Assembly: GCA_947491315.1 (NCBI GenBank) | Contig: CANLII010000013.1 | Location: 1 to 59,606 of the forward strand | Origin: Ignavibacteria bacterium | GTDB lineage: Bacteria; Bacteroidota; Ignavibacteria; Kapaibacteriales; UBA961 | Length of the DNA: 59,606 bases | Reading direction: 5' to 3' | In this document: positions 16,695 to 25,632 of the stretch, piece after piece | Layout of the letters: every line of letters begins with the position of its first letter | How positions within the stretch are numbered: position 1 is the first letter of the stretch | The notes under the pieces: generated by a model | What the model saw: the letters and a program-made list of their open reading frames with translations, nothing else | Database searches by the model: none | Told to the model about the DNA's origin: nothing | Translations under genes and position numbers: made by a program

Positions 16695-18095
16695 ATGAAT
16701 AATTCTGCCTCATTTACTCAAAAAGAGCTTCTTTCAATTCTCGGCGACAACACAAAAAATCCCCCGAGTAATTGCATAGGTATTTCAACGGATTCACGGA
16801 ATATTGTTGAAGGCAATCTGTATATTCCTCTCAAAGGCGAACATTTCGATGGACATGCATTCATATCAGATGCAGTAAGCAAAGGTGCAACTGGTGTTTT
16901 GATACAAGAAGATGCAAGTTCCGAAATACAGGGAATAGAGCAAATTCCACATATTATTGTATCAAATACCCTTCATGCACTTGGCCAATTAGCCCATGCC
17001 CATCGAAGAAAATTTGATATTCCCATCATTGCCATTGCAGGTGCCGCCGGTAAAACCTCCACAAAAGATTGTGCAGCACACATTGTGGGTACACTAAAGC
17101 GAACACTAAAAACCACGGCTAATTATAATAATCAAGTCGGCGTTCCACTCATGATATTACAATTGGATGAAACTCATGAGGCGGCTGTAATAGAAATTGG
17201 TACGAATGAACCCGGAGAAATTATCATTTTATCATCCATGCTGGCTCCCACACATGGTTTGATCACGAATATCGGTAAAGAACATCTCGAAAAACTCATA
17301 GATCTTGATGGTGTTGAACAAGAAGAAACTGCACTATTTACATGGCTGGAACAATGTGGTGGTACCAGACTCATTAACTTGAATGATGAGCGTTTAAAGA
17401 CTTATGCGAAAGGTCCGAGAATTGCAACCTATGCGCTTGAGATGGATGCCGACATTTATGCAAGTTGGGAACTCAATGAACAAGGTTTGGCTATAATCAC
17501 TCTTGAATCACAGCAATCTATTGAAACCATTCAACTTACTTTGCCCGGAAAAGTTGGTGCTATGACTGCCATTGCGGGCGCTTGCATCGGTCTGACCATT
17601 GGCTTAGACATTTCTCGAATTGCAGATTCTTTGCGCACCTATGAAGCGCCTGTGTATAAAGGGTATGGAAGAATGTCGAAAATCATGCTTGGTGACATCA
17701 TTGTTTTGAATGATTCCTATAATGCGAATCCTGCATCAATGATGACTGCACTCGAAACATTGTCAACGATGCCCACCAAAGGAAAACGAATTGCAATTCT
17801 CGGAGACATGCGAGAACTTGGAGATTCTTCCGGCGAAGAACATCGAAATCTATTGAGCAAAGTTGTAGATTATTGCGATGATTGCATCGTGACCGGTCCT
17901 GAATTTTTCAAGGCCACTCAAGATTCCATGTATGATGGCATCACTTATGCAGATACAGTAGAAGAATGCGCTCAATTGATTCATGCAAAGGCCATGTCTG
18001 GCGATATAGTTCTCATCAAAGGATCGAGAGGAATTCAACTTGAAAAAGTGCTGGAACATTGGCAACATTATCGTATAACAAAAGAACATTCTTGA
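16695..18095 (+). CDS. murF: UDP-MurNAc-tripeptide D-Ala-D-Ala ligase
   Basis: Mur ligase of 466 residues that adds the D-Ala-D-Ala dipeptide (the product of Ddl, encoded at 8544) to UDP-MurNAc-tripeptide. It shows the N-terminal substrate domain with STDSRNIVEGNLYIPLKGE and DGHAFISDAV, the ATP loop GAAGKTSTKD (normally GTNGKTTTK), NYNNQVGVPL and EIGTNEPGEI, and the C-terminal domain with NDSYNANPASM and LGDMRELGDSSGEEH. The NYNN and SYNANP motifs identify MurF. mraY follows after only 9 nt, the normal dcw order, but the rest of the dcw cluster is absent. Confidence 0.95.
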   Translation: MNNSASFTQKELLSILGDNTKNPPSNCIGISTDSRNIVEGNLYIPLKGEHFDGHAFISDAVSKGATGVLIQEDASSEIQGIEQIPHIIVSNTLHALGQLAHAHRRKFDIPIIAIAGAAGKTSTKDCAAHIVGTLKRTLKTTANYNNQVGVPLMILQLDETHEAAVIEIGTNEPGEIIILSSMLAPTHGLITNIGKEHLEKLIDLDGVEQEETALFTWLEQCGGTRLINLNDERLKTYAKGPRIATYALEMDADIYASWELNEQGLAIITLESQQSIETIQLTLPGKVGAMTAIAGACIGLTIGLDISRIADSLRTYEAPVYKGYGRMSKIMLGDIIVLNDSYNANPASMMTALETLSTMPTKGKRIAILGDMRELGDSSGEEHRNLLSKVVDYCDDCIVTGPEFFKATQDSMYDGITYADTVEECAQLIHAKAMSGDIVLIKGSRGIQLEKVLEHWQHYRITKEHS

Positions 18096-18104
18096 GGGAA
18101 TTGC

Positions 18105-19235
18105 ATGCTTTATTTCTTTACCTCTTGGCTTCGAACAACATTTAATCTCCCCGGATTTGGGGTCTTTCAATATGTGACATTTAGATCTGCCGCCGCGACA
18201 ATCACCGCATTATTGATATCCTTCATTGTCGGTCCTTGGATCATACGCATGCTCAAACGAATGCAAATTGGTGAGCAGGCAAAATCAGAATTGCAAGAAA
18301 CAGGCAATCATTCACTCAAAGCCGGTACACCAACCATGGGAGGATTAATCGTACTCTCAGCGGTTATCATACCAACGCTTTTATGGTCAAATATCCAGAA
18401 TACATTTGTTATTCTCATAGTATTCATAACATTGGGACTTGGCGCGGTGGGTTTTCTGGATGATTATTTGAAAGTCATCAAGAAAATGAAAAAGGGATTG
18501 ATAGGTAGATATAAAATCATTGGTCAACTATTGGTCGGACTTATCGTTGGTTCCACCATTTATTTCTATCCGGAATGGTTCTCATATAATTTTGATCAAT
18601 ATAATACGCTAACCACTGTTCCATTCGCCAAAGACATTCATTTTGATTTTGGATGGATGTATATTCCCGCAATCATGTTCATACTCACGGCTACTTCAAA
18701 TGCTGTGAATCTCACAGATGGTTTGGATGGTCTTGCAATTGGTACTGTTGGCATCGCAGCTCTCGCATTGGCCGTAATCTCTTATGTGAGTGGCAATGCA
18801 GTCTTTTCTCAATATCTCAATATATTTCATCTTCGTGGAGCTGATGAATTAACCATTTTTAGTGCGGCATTGGTGGGTGCATCGCTTGGTTTTTTATGGT
18901 TTAACTCATACCCTGCTCAAGTATTCATGGGTGATACCGGCTCTCTCGCATTGGGTGGTGCACTTGGTGGATTATGCATTCTCCTCAAAAAAGAATTTCT
19001 TTTGCCCATTCTTGGCGGAATTTTCTTTGCCGAAACCTTATCTGTGATCATACAAGTGCTGTATTTCAAATATACCAAGAAGAAAAATGGAGAGGGAAAA
19101 AGACTATTGAAGATGTCACCACTCCATCATCATTTCGAGAAATCAGGATTGCATGAGTCAAAAATCGTCGCAAGATTCTATATCATTGGTATTCTCCTGG
19201 CAATCATCACAATGGCCACATTCAAAGTTCGATAA
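18105..19235 (+). CDS. mraY: Phospho-N-acetylmuramoyl-pentapeptide transferase
   Basis: Integral membrane enzyme of 376 residues that moves phospho-MurNAc-pentapeptide onto undecaprenyl phosphate to make lipid I. About ten membrane helices are predicted. Family motifs are GTPTMGG, the Asp-rich LGFLDDYLK equivalent VGFLDDYLKVIKK, the NLTDGLDGLAIG segment (active-site Asp), FLWFNSYPAQVFMGDTGSLA and the HHHFE-containing SPLHHHFEKSG. An RBS-like GAGGGA lies 5 nt before the ATG. It is co-transcribed with murF. Confidence 0.96.
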   Translation: MLYFFTSWLRTTFNLPGFGVFQYVTFRSAAATITALLISFIVGPWIIRMLKRMQIGEQAKSELQETGNHSLKAGTPTMGGLIVLSAVIIPTLLWSNIQNTFVILIVFITLGLGAVGFLDDYLKVIKKMKKGLIGRYKIIGQLLVGLIVGSTIYFYPEWFSYNFDQYNTLTTVPFAKDIHFDFGWMYIPAIMFILTATSNAVNLTDGLDGLAIGTVGIAALALAVISYVSGNAVFSQYLNIFHLRGADELTIFSAALVGASLGFLWFNSYPAQVFMGDTGSLALGGALGGLCILLKKEFLLPILGGIFFAETLSVIIQVLYFKYTKKKNGEGKRLLKMSPLHHHFEKSGLHESKIVARFYIIGILLAIITMATFKVR

Positions 19236-19320
19236 CAGTATTATCGAATCGTAACCTTGCTTGGCATCACAATTCCATAGTTTGACATATTATCATGTAC
19301 ATTCATGATGCGGATTATAT

Positions 19321-20016
19321 ATGCTTAAGAAAATCCTTGTAGTAGATGATGAAGAAGACATCAAAGACCTCATTCGATATAATCTCGAAAAAGAGGGATA
19401 TTCTGTCGAAACCGCATCAGATGGAGACTCAGCGCTTCAAGTTGCAGGTGAATTCAAGCCAGATTTGATCATTCTTGATATCATGATGCCAGGTCCTGAT
19501 GGCTTCGAGGTATGCCGCCAAGTACGCCTCATTCCAGGATTGGCACAAGTTTCGATCATCTTCTTGACTGCAAAAACAGGGGAAATTGATCAAATTTTGG
19601 GTCTTGAGCTCGGCGCAGATGATTTTATTCAAAAGCCAGTTAGCCCACGCATATTGGTGGCCAGAGTGAAAACTATCCTTCGCCGTTCCGCAGAAAAAGT
19701 TCGTACGGAAACCATCGCCGCACCTGAAATTCTCATTATAGACACCTTGGAGATCAATCGCCAAAATTATATTGTTCGCATTGATGAAAAAGAATCATTC
19801 TTTCCCAAGAAAGAATTCGAATTACTCGCATTTTTAGCCGCGAACCGCGGAAAAGTCTTTCCCCGTGAGTCATTGCTCAAGCGTATTTGGGGGGAAAGTG
19901 TCTATGTAGTTGATAGAACCGTGGATGTTCATATCTCCAAAATCCGTGAAAAACTCGGCCGATACGGCCATCTGATCGAAACCGTCAAGGGCGTCGGCTA
20001 TCGATTCAGAGATTGA
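19321..20016 (+). CDS. OmpR-family response regulator (PhoB-like)
   Basis: A 231-residue response regulator. Receiver domain (about 1-122): VVDDEEDIKDLI acidic pair, phosphorylation site Asp53 in LIILDIMMPGPDG, Thr in FLTAKTG and Lys in DFIQKPVSP. Winged-helix domain (about 135-231): FFPKKEFELLAFLAANRGKV, FPRESLLKRIWG, RTVDVHISKIREKLG and TVKGVGYRFRD. The sequence is close to the PhoB/RprY type, but the gene has no adjacent kinase; the PhoR-like kinase at 3584 is a candidate partner. It starts 85 nt after mraY. Confidence 0.92.
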   Translation: MLKKILVVDDEEDIKDLIRYNLEKEGYSVETASDGDSALQVAGEFKPDLIILDIMMPGPDGFEVCRQVRLIPGLAQVSIIFLTAKTGEIDQILGLELGADDFIQKPVSPRILVARVKTILRRSAEKVRTETIAAPEILIIDTLEINRQNYIVRIDEKESFFPKKEFELLAFLAANRGKVFPRESLLKRIWGESVYVVDRTVDVHISKIREKLGRYGHLIETVKGVGYRFRD

Positions 20017-20166
20017 TTTTTTAAGTCAATCACACTATCCTCATGCACGAATCGTCAAGCGCACGAATTACAAAGGGAATTTGAGGGTTGGTAAAGCCTT
20101 ATCGAAGGTAAATGCCCATAAACTCGTAAATTGCGCAAGTACACTTATCCCAAACTGCATAACTTT

Positions 20167-21780
20167 ATGAAAATTACAAAAGCTCTGATCTTCGGCGCCT
20201 GCATAGGCATCGGAATTTCTCTCGGTATAATGTCACGCCCTGCGATGTCAAATGACTCGATTTATGATCAAGTCAAAAAATTCAATGATGTCCTCAATCG
20301 TGCCAATCAGATGTATGTCGACAATGTGGATTCCAAAAAACTTACCGAAGCCGCAATACGAGGAATGCTCAATGAATTGGATCCGCATTCAGTTTATATA
20401 CCTGCAGACCAAATGAAAAAAGTGACCGAGGATTTCCAGGGTAGTTTTGAGGGAATCGGTGTTGAATTTGATGTGATAAAAGATACCATCACAATCGTGA
20501 CTCCTATTAGCGGTGGACCAAGCGAGGCATTGGGGATTCAATCCGGCGACAAAATCGTAAAGATAAATGATAGTACTGCAATTGGCTTAACAAGAGAAGA
20601 TGTTCCCAAAAAATTACGCGGTCCAAAAGGCTCACGCGTGAAGCTTGGAATCAAAAGATCGGGCGAAGCGAAATTGATTGATTATGACATCACTCGTGAT
20701 AAGATTCCACTCTATACGGTTGATGCCTCATTCATGATTGAAAAAACCGATATCGGCTTAATCTCTATCAATCGTTTTGCTGCGACAACTCATTCGGAAT
20801 TCATGGAAGCCGCAACGAAGCTTCGTGCCGAAGGAATGAAAAGACTCATTCTTGATCTTCGAAATAATCCTGGTGGATATTTAGATCAATCATTCAGATT
20901 GGCAGATGAATTTTTAAAAGGTGGACAAAAGATAGTCTATACGAAAGGTCGCAGACCTGAAGTTGATGAAGATTATTTCTCTGGCGATGGCGGAAATCTT
21001 GAAAATCTTCCGCTTATCGTGATGATAAACGGTGGCTCCGCTTCTGCAAGTGAAATCGTTTCCGGAGCAGTGCAAGATCTCGATCGCGGATTGATTGTCG
21101 GCGATGTATCATTCGGCAAAGGACTCGTCCAACAGCAATATCCGCTTCCCGATGGCTCTGCATATCGACTTACTATTTCAAGATATTATACACCTTCCGG
21201 TAGACTTATTCAAAGACCTTATGGCGACAAAGACAAATATTATCGTGGAGAAGGTCGCGAAGATGTTGAAGAAGGAGAAAATATAGAGCATTCACAAGAT
21301 TCGAAAAAATCCTCTGATTCAACTCGTCCTGTGTTTAAAACCGCCAGCGGAAGAACAGTCTATGGCGGCGGCGGAATCACACCTGATTATGTTGTAAAAC
21401 CAGATACTATTACCCCACTGAGTGTATCCATTCGGAGAAAAAATCTTTTCTGGGAATTTACCGATACCTATTTGCGTGGTCAAGGTTCATCATTGCGTAC
21501 GACATATAAAGACAATTTTAATACCTTCAGAAAAGGTTTCGAAGTAAGCGAGGAGCTACTCAAAGAATTCCGCACCCTTGCCGAATCAAAGGAAATTCAA
21601 TGGAATGATGCGAATTACACTACCGATAAATCATATCTGAAAAATATGCTAAAGGCAACAATTGCGCGATCAATTTTTGGTAATTCTGGTTTCTATCCCA
21701 TTGCTTATGAGGATGATAAGCAAATTAAAAAAGCAGTAACTCTTTTTCCGGAAGCCGCACGGATAGCAAAACTTAAATAA
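20167..21780 (+). CDS. C-terminal processing protease (CtpA-type, family S41)
   Basis: Periplasmic serine protease of 537 residues. An N-terminal signal or anchor helix (ALIFGACIGIGISLGIM) is followed by a helical segment, a PDZ domain (about 85-165; GIGVEFDVIKDTITIVTPIS, GDKIVKIND) and the S41 core with LRNNPGGYLDQSFRLAD, the catalytic Ser in NGGSASASEIVSGA and the catalytic Lys in VSFGKGLVQ. A C-terminal domain of about 130 residues follows. S41 proteases trim C-termini of envelope proteins and peptidoglycan enzymes. The ATG at 20167 is preferred to a TTG at 20131. The 150-nt gap before it holds no feature I can identify. Two envelope genes follow closely. Confidence 0.93.
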   Translation: MKITKALIFGACIGIGISLGIMSRPAMSNDSIYDQVKKFNDVLNRANQMYVDNVDSKKLTEAAIRGMLNELDPHSVYIPADQMKKVTEDFQGSFEGIGVEFDVIKDTITIVTPISGGPSEALGIQSGDKIVKINDSTAIGLTREDVPKKLRGPKGSRVKLGIKRSGEAKLIDYDITRDKIPLYTVDASFMIEKTDIGLISINRFAATTHSEFMEAATKLRAEGMKRLILDLRNNPGGYLDQSFRLADEFLKGGQKIVYTKGRRPEVDEDYFSGDGGNLENLPLIVMINGGSASASEIVSGAVQDLDRGLIVGDVSFGKGLVQQQYPLPDGSAYRLTISRYYTPSGRLIQRPYGDKDKYYRGEGREDVEEGENIEHSQDSKKSSDSTRPVFKTASGRTVYGGGGITPDYVVKPDTITPLSVSIRRKNLFWEFTDTYLRGQGSSLRTTYKDNFNTFRKGFEVSEELLKEFRTLAESKEIQWNDANYTTDKSYLKNMLKATIARSIFGNSGFYPIAYEDDKQIKKAVTLFPEAARIAKLK

Positions 21781-21798
21781 TTCAGGAATATACAATCA

Positions 21799-22581
21799 AT
21801 GACAATAATCAAAAGATTTTTCTTTACTGTTATTGCCGGACTTTTTTCAGTTCTTTCACTTCAAGCACAAGTAGTCGTTCCCGGTGAAGAATTATCATAT
21901 GATGTTTCCTATATGGGAATCTCACTCGGAAATATCCGAGTAACAACTTTGAAGAATGTTGATTTCAATGGAAAAAATGTATATCACACAAAAGTATACA
22001 TTGATTCACGCAAAGGAATTCCATTCATCGACTTGCATTCGATTTATGAAAGTTGGATTGATCCTTCCATACAGTATTCACATAACTTTTCAGCAAACAC
22101 AAAAGAATCTGATGGATCATGGATGTATGACAAATACATCTTTGATTATCCCAATCAGAATGTGACAATGGAAAAATACAAGGCAAATAAACTTAGTAAT
22201 AAGCGTGTATTAAAAACAGCAAAAAAATGGAATGATGGCAGCAGTTTATACTTTCTTGCAAGACAAATGTTGAAATCAAAAAAAACCATCAAGGTTCCAA
22301 CCATCATCATGGATGACACTGTTTCGACATCAATCAATTTCATTGCAAAACCCGAAGTGATAGAAATAGATGCGGTAAATTATCCGATTAAAACATTGTA
22401 TTTCAATGGTACTGCGGATTGGACCGGTATTTATGGCCTTACGGGAAAATTTGAGGGTTGGTTTTCAGATGATGAAGCACGCGTGCCAATTCGGGCAAAA
22501 ATGAAACTCTATGTTGGTAATGCAAATATCGAACTCATCAAATGGACCCGTCCTTCTTGGCAACCACCAAAAGCAGAATAA
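21799..22581 (+). CDS. DUF3108-family periplasmic protein
   Basis: A 260-residue secreted protein with a cleavable signal peptide (FFFTVIAGLFSVLSLQAQ). The mature part begins VVVPGEELSYDVSYMGISLG and runs through TKVYIDSRKGIPFIDLHSIY and ESWIDPS, the pattern of DUF3108 proteins, which probably form a large beta structure in the periplasm or outer membrane. The function of the family is unknown. It starts 18 nt after the S41 protease gene and its stop abuts the next start, so the three genes form an operon. Confidence 0.82.
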   Translation: MTIIKRFFFTVIAGLFSVLSLQAQVVVPGEELSYDVSYMGISLGNIRVTTLKNVDFNGKNVYHTKVYIDSRKGIPFIDLHSIYESWIDPSIQYSHNFSANTKESDGSWMYDKYIFDYPNQNVTMEKYKANKLSNKRVLKTAKKWNDGSSLYFLARQMLKSKKTIKVPTIIMDDTVSTSINFIAKPEVIEIDAVNYPIKTLYFNGTADWTGIYGLTGKFEGWFSDDEARVPIRAKMKLYVGNANIELIKWTRPSWQPPKAE

Positions 22582-24042
22582 ATGATGATAGAACATACAT
22601 CACATGACAAGCAGAAAAAGGCAGTATCAAAACGATATTCTGCCTTTTCGTTTTTCTTGGTCATGGTATTGGGGACATTACTCTTCTCATCCTGTGGTAC
22701 TTCACGCAGAGCGGGATCTCTTTCATCACTTGAATTGCAAAGTGATGTCACGGATTCAGTGAAAAGACAATTTCTTCTCACTTCAACAAAGCATGTAGAT
22801 AGCGCAAAGCCATCAGACATTCAAATGGAAATAAGTAGAATTGAAACAAAATCCTACCCGCAGGAAATTCGACTGTTTGCAAAGATTTTTGACACAACTG
22901 GTCACTATATCACACATATCGCACCACCATATAGTACAGATCAAAGGTATTGGTATCTCCTGAAAGAAAAACTTGGTAGATCTAATGTCACGATTGACAG
23001 TTTTCGTGTTCGCGAATACGGCGATGCAGATTCCATTCCTTATGCCATTATGTTGAGTGTTGATTTCAGTGGCTCCATGACCGGTGTGATGGATGCAATT
23101 GCGATGGGTACCGAATTATTTGTGAACATGAAACAACCACAAGATAGAATTGGTATTTCAACATTTGCGAAAGACTATACGCTCAAAGTTCCGATGTGGA
23201 AAGACAAGGAAATTATCGTCAATAAATTTAAATCAACCTTCCTTGAAGGTCAAGGGTATTATTCAGGATTATATGATGCAATCATGAAATCCATGGAAGC
23301 GTTCACAACCGAAATTCCCGATACCGTCCCCAAGGTGATTGTGATATTTTCTGATGGAGAAGATAATTATTCCAAGACAAGATTAAAGATGATTTTGGAT
23401 ACTGCAAAAACAAAAGGCGTCAATATTTTCACTGTTGGATTTGGTTATCCCAATGATGAAATCATGCGACAAATCGCACAATATACAGGTGGTAAATATT
23501 ATCGCGCAAAAACCAAAGAAGAATTGGTCGCTATTTTTCTTGATATCTATAGAAGTTTGAGAAATTTCTATAAAATATCATATAAAGCCCCTGAGTATTA
23601 TGGTATTCATAAAGTAAAGGTTGGACTCGACTTTTCGTCTGATACCGTCCTCTGTGATGGTGAATATGACACTGCTCCACTTGGACCTGGATTTGATGTA
23701 TCAGATGGTTTCAAATATCCCATCCAGTTCGATTTTAATTCTTCAGTCGTTCGCGAGGAATCAATGATTCGGATTGATGAATTAGCTGAACTCATGGAGC
23801 GATATCCAAAATTACGATTGGAAATTCAAGGACATACCGATAATATCGGAGGTGAAGAATTCAATCAAAAATTATCCGATGCTCGTGCGAAATCCGTGAT
23901 GCAGGAAATGATCAAAAGAGGAATTGAAGAGAAAAGACTGCGCGCAAGAGGTTTTGGGATGTCCCAACCCGTTGCACCAAATGATTCAGAACGCAATCGA
24001 GCGATCAATCGTAGAACACAATTTGTCGTACTTGCAAAGTGA
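22582..24042 (+). CDS. Lipoprotein with VWA domain and C-terminal OmpA domain
   Basis: A 486-residue envelope protein. The N-terminus is a membrane-spanning signal ending in LGTLLFSSC, a lipobox with Cys38. Residues about 155-330 form a von Willebrand A domain whose metal-ion site reads DFSGS in MLSVDFSGSMTGVM, with VIVIFSDGEDNYSKT and a later KGVNIFTVGFG. Residues about 375-486 are an OmpA domain: FDFNSSVVREES, GHTDNIGGEEFNQKLSDARA and NRRTQFVV, which should bind peptidoglycan. The protein could tether the envelope while presenting a ligand-binding VWA module. It begins immediately after the DUF3108 gene. Confidence 0.9.
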   Translation: MMIEHTSHDKQKKAVSKRYSAFSFFLVMVLGTLLFSSCGTSRRAGSLSSLELQSDVTDSVKRQFLLTSTKHVDSAKPSDIQMEISRIETKSYPQEIRLFAKIFDTTGHYITHIAPPYSTDQRYWYLLKEKLGRSNVTIDSFRVREYGDADSIPYAIMLSVDFSGSMTGVMDAIAMGTELFVNMKQPQDRIGISTFAKDYTLKVPMWKDKEIIVNKFKSTFLEGQGYYSGLYDAIMKSMEAFTTEIPDTVPKVIVIFSDGEDNYSKTRLKMILDTAKTKGVNIFTVGFGYPNDEIMRQIAQYTGGKYYRAKTKEELVAIFLDIYRSLRNFYKISYKAPEYYGIHKVKVGLDFSSDTVLCDGEYDTAPLGPGFDVSDGFKYPIQFDFNSSVVREESMIRIDELAELMERYPKLRLEIQGHTDNIGGEEFNQKLSDARAKSVMQEMIKRGIEEKRLRARGFGMSQPVAPNDSERNRAINRRTQFVVLAK

Positions 24043-24055
24043 TAGGATTATATAG

Positions 24056-24838
24056 ATGAATATTCGTTTCGACAAAAAAGTAGCTCTTGTATGTGGGTGC
24101 ACGCAAGGCATTGGGCTCTCAATTGCCACAATGCTCGCTGAAGCTGGTTGTACAATCATTGGATTTGCCAGAAATCAAGATGCTTTGCAAGAAGTAGTTT
24201 CACGATTGCCTGCAGAGAATGGTCAGCAACATCAATCACTCATTGCTGATTTTTCAGATTTACAGGCCGTACAATCAGCGATGGAATCTTTAGGTGACAC
24301 TCCAATCGACATCATCATTAATAATTCAGGTGGTCCGCCACCGGGTACTATTGAACAATCTTCAGTGTCAGCTTTTCATGAAGCATTCAATAGACTTCTC
24401 ATGGCTTCTCATCTGATTACGCAATATTGTTTACCAGGAATGAAAGAAAGAAATTTCGGAAGAATTATCAATATCATTTCTACTTCGGTAAGGCAACCTC
24501 TAGATGGATTGGGTGTATCAAATACAGTGCGTTCGGCAACGGCGTCTTGGTCAAAAACACTTTCAAATGAAGTAGCACAATACGGCATCACTGTGAATAG
24601 TGTTTTACCGGGAGCAACAAAAACTGGCAGACTCACAGCATTGATTGAAAGAAAATCCAAAGAGCAGCAGAAATCCACTGATGACATTGCAAAAGCTATG
24701 GCAGATGAAGTGCCAATGAAAAGACTTGGCGAGCCACATGAAATTGCATCTGCAGCAGTATTTTTTGCATCTGAACATGCCTCATATATCACGGGCATAA
24801 CAATGCTTGTAGATGGTGGGCGTACAAAAGCACTTTGA
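24056..24838 (+). CDS. Atypical short-chain dehydrogenase/reductase
   Basis: A 260-residue Rossmann-fold SDR protein. The nucleotide site is GCTQGIG (14-20), NNSGGPPPG is the usual N-A-G segment, and the C-terminal glycine motif region ends PMKRLGEPHEIASAAVFFAS and TGITMLVDGG. At the catalytic site the Ser is present (IISTSV), but the classical Y-x-x-x-K is replaced: the aligned segment reads GLGVSNTVRSA, so Tyr becomes Ser and Lys becomes Arg. Relatives with this GVSNxVR segment exist, so activity may be altered rather than lost. The substrate is unknown. The permease gene starts within its stop codon. Confidence 0.88.
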   Translation: MNIRFDKKVALVCGCTQGIGLSIATMLAEAGCTIIGFARNQDALQEVVSRLPAENGQQHQSLIADFSDLQAVQSAMESLGDTPIDIIINNSGGPPPGTIEQSSVSAFHEAFNRLLMASHLITQYCLPGMKERNFGRIINIISTSVRQPLDGLGVSNTVRSATASWSKTLSNEVAQYGITVNSVLPGATKTGRLTALIERKSKEQQKSTDDIAKAMADEVPMKRLGEPHEIASAAVFFASEHASYITGITMLVDGGRTKAL

Positions 24839-25632
24839 TGAATATCTATCTTGCAGCATTTCGTAGCGGTCTATCCTCATTGCTTGAATATCGAATGGAT
24901 TATTTCAGCAATAGTTTTTTGTCGCTTTTGGTATTGATAGGTGTTCAGTACTTCTTGTGGGATTCAGTTTTTGCAGGAAGAGATACTCTCTTTATCGGGC
25001 AATACACTTCCGATTCCATGTTTCTCTATGTGATTTTTGCAGCGCTGTATGGTGTCATCATTAAATCAGGGAGAATCGAGAAAAATGTATCTGATGAAAT
25101 TCGAAAAGGTGATTTGAATAAATATCTCATCAAGCCAATATCACATTTGGGGTTTTCGGGAGCACTTGCAATAGCAGACCGAGTCGGCGTGATCATTTCA
25201 ACTTCAATCATCATTCCATTCATACCATTTTTTACTCAATCACACATTTCTTGGGAAGGAATTGCTTGGTCATCTTTGCTTGTGTGCATGGCTATGATCA
25301 TCAAGTTTTTTATTTCGATGACGATTTCGTATTTGGCTTTTTGGCTTGAAGAGACATGGACATTTCATGTGATATTTGATATCAGCATGTGGTTTCTTTC
25401 GGGTTCACTTGTACCATTGGATTTACTCCCCGATTGGCTTGCTCGCATTTCTTCCTTTCTTCCCTTTCAATATTTGAGCTATGTTCCCGCTGCCTTGTCT
25501 TCCGGACTCATGCCACTTAATCAAGCAGGATTGCACATTGCGATTTGCTTTTCTTGGTGCATATTCACTTGGCTGATCACTCGCATTATTTGGAATGCCG
25601 GCATACGCTCTTTCGGCGCATATGGTGGTTAG
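24838..25632 (+). CDS. ABC-2 type transporter permease (DUF990-like)
   Basis: A 264-residue inner membrane protein with about six membrane helices. Layout and sequence fit the ABC-2/DUF990 permeases of drug or polysaccharide exporters (LLEYRMDYFSNSFLSLLVLI near the start, GRIEKNVSDEIRKGDLNKYL, IKPISHLGF and WFLSGSLVPLDLLPDWL). These permeases usually come with a second permease and an ATPase, neither of which is in the window. The start is the ATG at 24838 that overlaps the SDR stop (TGATG), not the TTG one codon earlier. The 3' end overlaps convergent hpnE by 4 nt. Confidence 0.85.
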   Translation: MNIYLAAFRSGLSSLLEYRMDYFSNSFLSLLVLIGVQYFLWDSVFAGRDTLFIGQYTSDSMFLYVIFAALYGVIIKSGRIEKNVSDEIRKGDLNKYLIKPISHLGFSGALAIADRVGVIISTSIIIPFIPFFTQSHISWEGIAWSSLLVCMAMIIKFFISMTISYLAFWLEETWTFHVIFDISMWFLSGSLVPLDLLPDWLARISSFLPFQYLSYVPAALSSGLMPLNQAGLHIAICFSWCIFTWLITRIIWNAGIRSFGAYGG

